NCBI GenBank assembly: GCA_037577475.1
Contig: CM075192.1
Span: 2,887,197 to 2,951,196 of the forward strand
Direction: 5' to 3'
Origin: Chaunax sp. Z400
Lineage: Eukaryota; Chordata; Actinopteri; Lophiiformes; Chaunacidae
DNA length: 64,000 nucleotides
The translations under genes were made by a program, and so were the position numbers. Below the pieces are notes generated by a model. The model was not told the origin of the DNA and made no database searches. It was given only the letters and a program-made list of their open reading frames with translations. Shown in pieces: positions 60,418-64,000 of the stretch. Numbering within the stretch: the first letter of the stretch is position 1; each line of letters opens with the position of its first letter.

Positions 60418-62664
60418 CATATAACATATGTTATATTTATAATACTCTGACTCAGCTCAGTTTCAACTGAGGCTCAGTCAGCTAAAACTATTCCATTAGT
60501 TAAAACCACAGGTTTATCTGACTGCTGCTGGGTCTGCTGTTTAGGATTAAGGTAAAAGGGTGGGGGGACAGGGTGGCGCATCGGCCAGGTAAGAAAAAAT
60601 AAAAATAAAATGTTGGTACAGATCTGAATAAAGGGGCAGATCCAGGAATTCTTGTAAGATCAGATTTTTGACATTTTTCCTACCGACTCGAAAAGTGAAC
60701 AAACTTCTATGAGACTTGGAGGAATCTAAGCGTGTCTGTTTGTTCAGCTGTGGTGGAGGTATTTCATCTGAGTAACGTTGTAGTAGTACGTTATCAGAAG
60801 GTCCCGTTGATCTAACTCACAGTATTTGCATTCACGCATTAGCATGTTCCTAGCTTCTGAAGCTATGCTAGACCACAACAGCCCACAGCCTGCTGAGGCA
60901 GCCATCATCATCTTTGCATCACTTCCTGCATTCATAGATGGAGACACTCTTCTTTTAAATTTTATTTACTGAGGGACATAATCCCAGTCTAGTTTTTCCC
61001 TTTGAAGAAAACCAGCTCAGAAAATGGTGATTAACCTGGGATAACATAGTAGACCACCCAGTAAGTCACATGAGAATAAAACTTAAAACAATCATGTTGT
61101 ACCTGTGTGAAACATCCCAGAACATCAGCGCTGTACCTCTTACTCAGTGATCACAGCTGAAATTTAAACCAGACCAGACATTAATATCTATAACCCACAC
61201 AAACTGTCATGTGACCAAACAGCTGGGATAAATGCTACATTAGCATGCCTGATAGCCCATTTAAGAAGAAACACTACAGCTGTGAGAAAACTCCTTATTA
61301 GATTTTTTTGTTTTGCATAAATTTCAGTTTTGTTTTGGGATTTGTTTGAATTTTAGAACAAACCTGATCCAGGTTTAACAACAGTGTTCATTAAAAATAA
61401 CAGGTCAGAAATATATTCTGCACAATAATCCTGTAGGAATTCTCTGTTAATATAGTTTCAAGTTTTAAACATTTAAAAATGAAATGTACGGTTCATAGAG
61501 ATAAAAGAAATGCACATACACACACCTGACATATCATATTCCACAACATCCAACATACATGGCATTCAAATAGTAAAACTACAGTACAAGCTATTGCAGT
61601 ATAGATAATATTGACATTGAACAGTTTGCCTATAGCGACGGCACTGAAAGGATAACACAGTCTCAGCCATACAAACGAGCATTATCACTACATATGAAAC
61701 ACAAGGTTTTTAGTTTAGCTCACTGTTGGCAAAGTCAAGACCTCTTCTTCTTCTTGTTCTTCTTCTACATGCTGCTTCGTTAAAATGGAAACTCTCAGGC
61801 ACTTTGCAAAAGTAGGACAAGGCTTGTTCTTCAACCTCTGATTGGCTAAGACAGAAAAGACTGGGCTGCAATTCATGTCATATGGGAAAAAAACACATTT
61901 CTAAAAATGACTGCTCACATGACAACCGTTATGTAGTGAACTCTGATGTCACACTTAGAGCTGACTGAAGGACAGCAGGAACCTTTGGGACCAACCGCCT
62001 CTGTCTGGGGGGAACAGTATGAGTCACACTTCTTCTATGGTTTCCTATATTTGAGACGTCTTTAATGAAAACAACATCTGGTTTTTACTCTGAGGTCTCT
62101 CAGATGAACATCTGTGGTTTCTAGACTAGAGCAGGGTGAATCTGACCTTAAGAATGATGAAACCTTTAGATATTAAATCAATCTTATCTGGAGCAGGTAA
62201 CATTCATACAGGTAGCTGCATTAAACAACCAGGTTCCATGTTAACCATGACGTGTCATCAGTAAGTCGGCATCAGAGTAGACTCACTGTGGGAGGGTTTT
62301 AGAACTCACTCCCACTGGCTTTCACTGGTCACTGGTTTTGGATGCTGGACCCTTTATGAAGACACAGAGCAGAGGAAAGTAGGCAGAGGGTGTAGGGGGG
62401 TTTGGGCACCAACAAGACGACTGCTTCAGTCAACTTCAGGAAACATAAAGAAAGAAAATGATGATTCACTTTGCTGGACTGGGATTGGTGTAAAACATAC
62501 ATGTGGAAAATCATCAAGGTATCTGAAGTCCTCAGAAAACTTCAGTCATAGCGTCTGGTTGTCCTCCCATGATGTGTCCAGGTTGTTTCTTTGAGCCAAC
62601 GAGGCTCTTAGCAGATATTCCCATATGACATGACTGCACAGTAAGACATGATGGACCAACAGAA
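58541..62664 (-). other. Probable long 3' UTR of the gene ending at 62665
   Basis: About 4.1 kb downstream (in minus orientation) of the stop codon at 62665-62667, with no other coding evidence. Possible AATAAA signals on the minus strand lie at 60961-60966, 59552-59557 and 58625-58630, so the UTR could be 1.7, 3.1 or 4.0 kb long. This is inference from position; transcript data would settle it. A small Tc1-type MITE and a TA run lie inside (60290-60411). Confidence 0.45.
60290..60369. mobile_element. 80-bp Tc1/mariner-type MITE
   Basis: Left end TACAGTACCGGTCCAAAATT and right end AATAGTTTGGAC-type inverse (reading ACTATTGACTGGCACTGTA) pair over about 26 bp with a few mismatches, with TA at both borders. 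TACAGTGCCAGTCAA with TTTGGACA is the pattern of a small fish Tc1/mariner MITE. It is almost all inverted repeat, so a transcript would fold into one hairpin. A TA run follows (60368-60411). Confidence 0.8.
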
Positions 62665-63070
62665 TCACTCTATGGTGATGGAAGCCAGCTCCTGGGCTGG
62701 GCCATGCTGCTGCTGCGGCTCGGGTTCAAGCATCTCTGGAGAACTGCCTCCTTCACTGTTGTCCACCTTGGTCTCCTCTCTCAAAACTGCCGACTCGTCT
62801 ATGTCCATCTTGAGAGAGGCAGGGGCTTCCAGGGGATCCAGGGGCTCGGGTGACAGGAAGCCGGAGGAATTCTCACAGTTCTGGGTGGAGGAAGAGACCT
62901 GGGAGATGACGGGTGTCTGAACAGAGGAGGAGGAGGGCGAGGTCACAGTGGCGGTAGAGGTGGAGGTGCTGCCCGGGTACACGGGGTGGGACTCCTCTAG
63001 CTCATACTGGACTCCCAGGGCCTCCTCCTCCTCCTGTACCTGGCTCAGGTAGTCGGGCACGAGGAAATCA
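62665..63070 (-). CDS. Terminal coding exon of an unrecognised protein (acidic, Ser/Pro/Glu-rich C terminus)
   Basis: The best host coding sequence in the window. On the minus strand a pyrimidine-rich stretch ending CTTTACAG (63071-63078) is a good splice acceptor. The exon begins at 63070 with the last base of a split codon and reads DFLVPDYLSQVQEEEEALGV, then a Ser/Thr-rich part (STSTSTATVTSPSSSSVQTP), LSPEPLDPLEAPASLKMDID, and ends QELASITIE with stop TGA at 62665-62667. That is 134 full codons. No Met start belongs to this exon; the upstream Met in the open frame lies in intron. Composition is acidic and low-complexity, as in a disordered, PEST-like tail of a regulatory protein. GC content is higher than in the surroundings, and the same DNA on the plus strand has only a shadow frame. 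I do not recognise the gene; upstream exons lie beyond the right end. Confidence 0.72.
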
Positions 63071-63149
63071 CTGTAAAGATGAAGACAATGCGAGGAGATC
63101 AGCGTCATCAGCGTTCATTTATTGATCTCATTTTAACACATTAGCACTG

Positions 63150-63277
63150 ACTAATATTATTGTTTGTCTATTTTATTATCTGTCAACTGTATTGTTTGTC
63201 TTTACTGTACTGTGTGAGCTGCTACTGGATACCTGAATTTCCCCAAGGTGATGAATAACATATCTATCTATCTCTAG
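63150..63277 (+). mobile_element. Rex1 LINE 3' tail fragment
   Basis: GAGCTGCTACTGGATACCTG, AATTTCCCCAAGGTGATGAA and an ATCTATCTATCTC tail align with the Rex1 3' end at 9475-9540 (GAGCTGCTGTAACAACTGAA, TCTCCCC, GGGGATTAATGAAG). It is a heavily truncated copy with the tail directly abutting the next satellite. Confidence 0.75.
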
Positions 63278-64000
63278 GATTTTACAGACTTCAATAGGCT
63301 CCTATAGGCTTCTAAAGGCTTCAATAGACTCCTATAGGATTCTATTCCCTTCAATAGGCTCCTATATGATTCTATAGGCTTGTTTAGGATTCTATAGGCT
63401 TCTACAGGGTCCTATAGGATTTTACAGACTTCAATAGGCTCCGATAGGATTCAACAGGCTTCTATAGGCTCTACTGGCTTCTAAAGGATCCTATAGGCTA
63501 CAATAGGCTCCTAAAGGATTTTATTGACTTCAATAGACTCATAGGATTTTATAGACTTAAATAGGTTCCTATAGGATTCTATATGCTTCAATAGGCTCGT
63601 ATAGGATTCTACAGGCTTCAATAGAAACCTATGGGATCTATAGGTTTCCATGGGCTCCTATAGGCTTCTATAGGTCTCTACAGGCTCCTATAGGCTTCTA
63701 CAGACATCAATAAGCTCCTATATGATTTTCTAGACTTCAATACGCTCCTAGATTATTCTATGGCTCCTATATGATTCTATAGGCTTCAATAGGCTTCTAT
63801 AGGTCTCTACAGGCTTCTATAGACATCAATGGGCTCCTGTAGGATTCTATAGGCTTCACATAAGCTCTTATAGGCTTCTACAGGTTTCTATAGGCTTCTT
63901 TAGGATTCTACAGGTTTCAATAGGCTCCTAAAGGATTCTATAGATTTCAATAGGCTCCTATAGAATTCCATAGGCTTCTACAGGCTCCAATAGGCTTCAA
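63278..64000. repeat. Degenerate decamer satellite (CTCCTATAGG type), open to the right
   Basis: Units of about 10 bp alternate: CTCCTATAGG, ATTCTATAGG, CTTCAATAGG, with ATAGG or close forms as the constant part. Units diverge by one to three bases and small indels. The array begins right after the Rex1 tail and continues past the window end. Stop codons (TAG) are frequent, so unlike the other arrays it produces no false frames. Confidence 0.92.

Larger units (their letters stand above)
63071..64000 (-). other. Intron upstream of the terminal exon
   Basis: Sequence 5' of the splice acceptor, running off the window. It contains a Rex1 tail and a decamer satellite, listed separately, and no further exon. 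Confidence 0.55.

Overview
The window looks like gene-poor, repeat-dominated nuclear DNA from a teleost fish. The evidence is the mix of L2, Rex1 and L1 (Swimmer/Tx1-like) LINE remains, tRNA-derived SINEs with fish-type heads and tails, many short inverted-repeat transposons, and AT-rich intergenic sequence. The species cannot be told from the sequence.

Layout: 1-570 is a GATA/GACA microsatellite. 571-12860 is intergenic DNA with two copies of a CCTCCGCCAAGG-ended repeat, an L2 endonuclease fragment, a decayed jockey/CR1-type LINE sitting in an L2 tail, and a Rex1 LINE. 12861-30705 is one huge degenerate pentamer satellite (TGATG/TGACG), about 17.4 kb of repeat, split only by a 426-bp Rex1-family fragment. 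30762-33135 is an L2 tail holding a SINE and a 1.2-kb repeat. 33136-40190 is mostly unique DNA with small transposons. 40193-43100 is a decamer satellite (TGTGTTTGAN). 43106-50185 holds two SINEs and an L2 tail with a 51-bp minisatellite. 50186-56262 is a nested complex: an L2 on the minus strand is split by an L1 on the plus strand, which is itself split by a solo-LTR-like element and by a 1.8-kb fold-back element carrying a further tail. 56263-58540 is unique DNA with two adjacent perfect hairpins. 58541-63070 (minus) is the only convincing host gene piece: a terminal coding exon (62665-63070) and a probable long 3' UTR. Its intron holds a Rex1 tail and a third 10-bp-period satellite that runs off the window end.

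There is no operon or gene system. The long open frames on the minus strand (up to 632 codons) come from satellites whose unit has no stop codon on that strand. The open frame at 46540-47400 is likewise mostly repeat. The strongest unusual signals are the CpG-containing pentamer satellite with higher-order structure, the presence of three unrelated arrays with 5- or 10-bp periods, the nested insertion stack with a readable target-site duplication, and a patch of sequence shared by two different LINEs.

All calls rest on reading by eye. Family names are from recognition of motifs and ends, not from a database search, and repeat edges are good to about 10-30 bases unless a duplication or inverted repeat fixes them.
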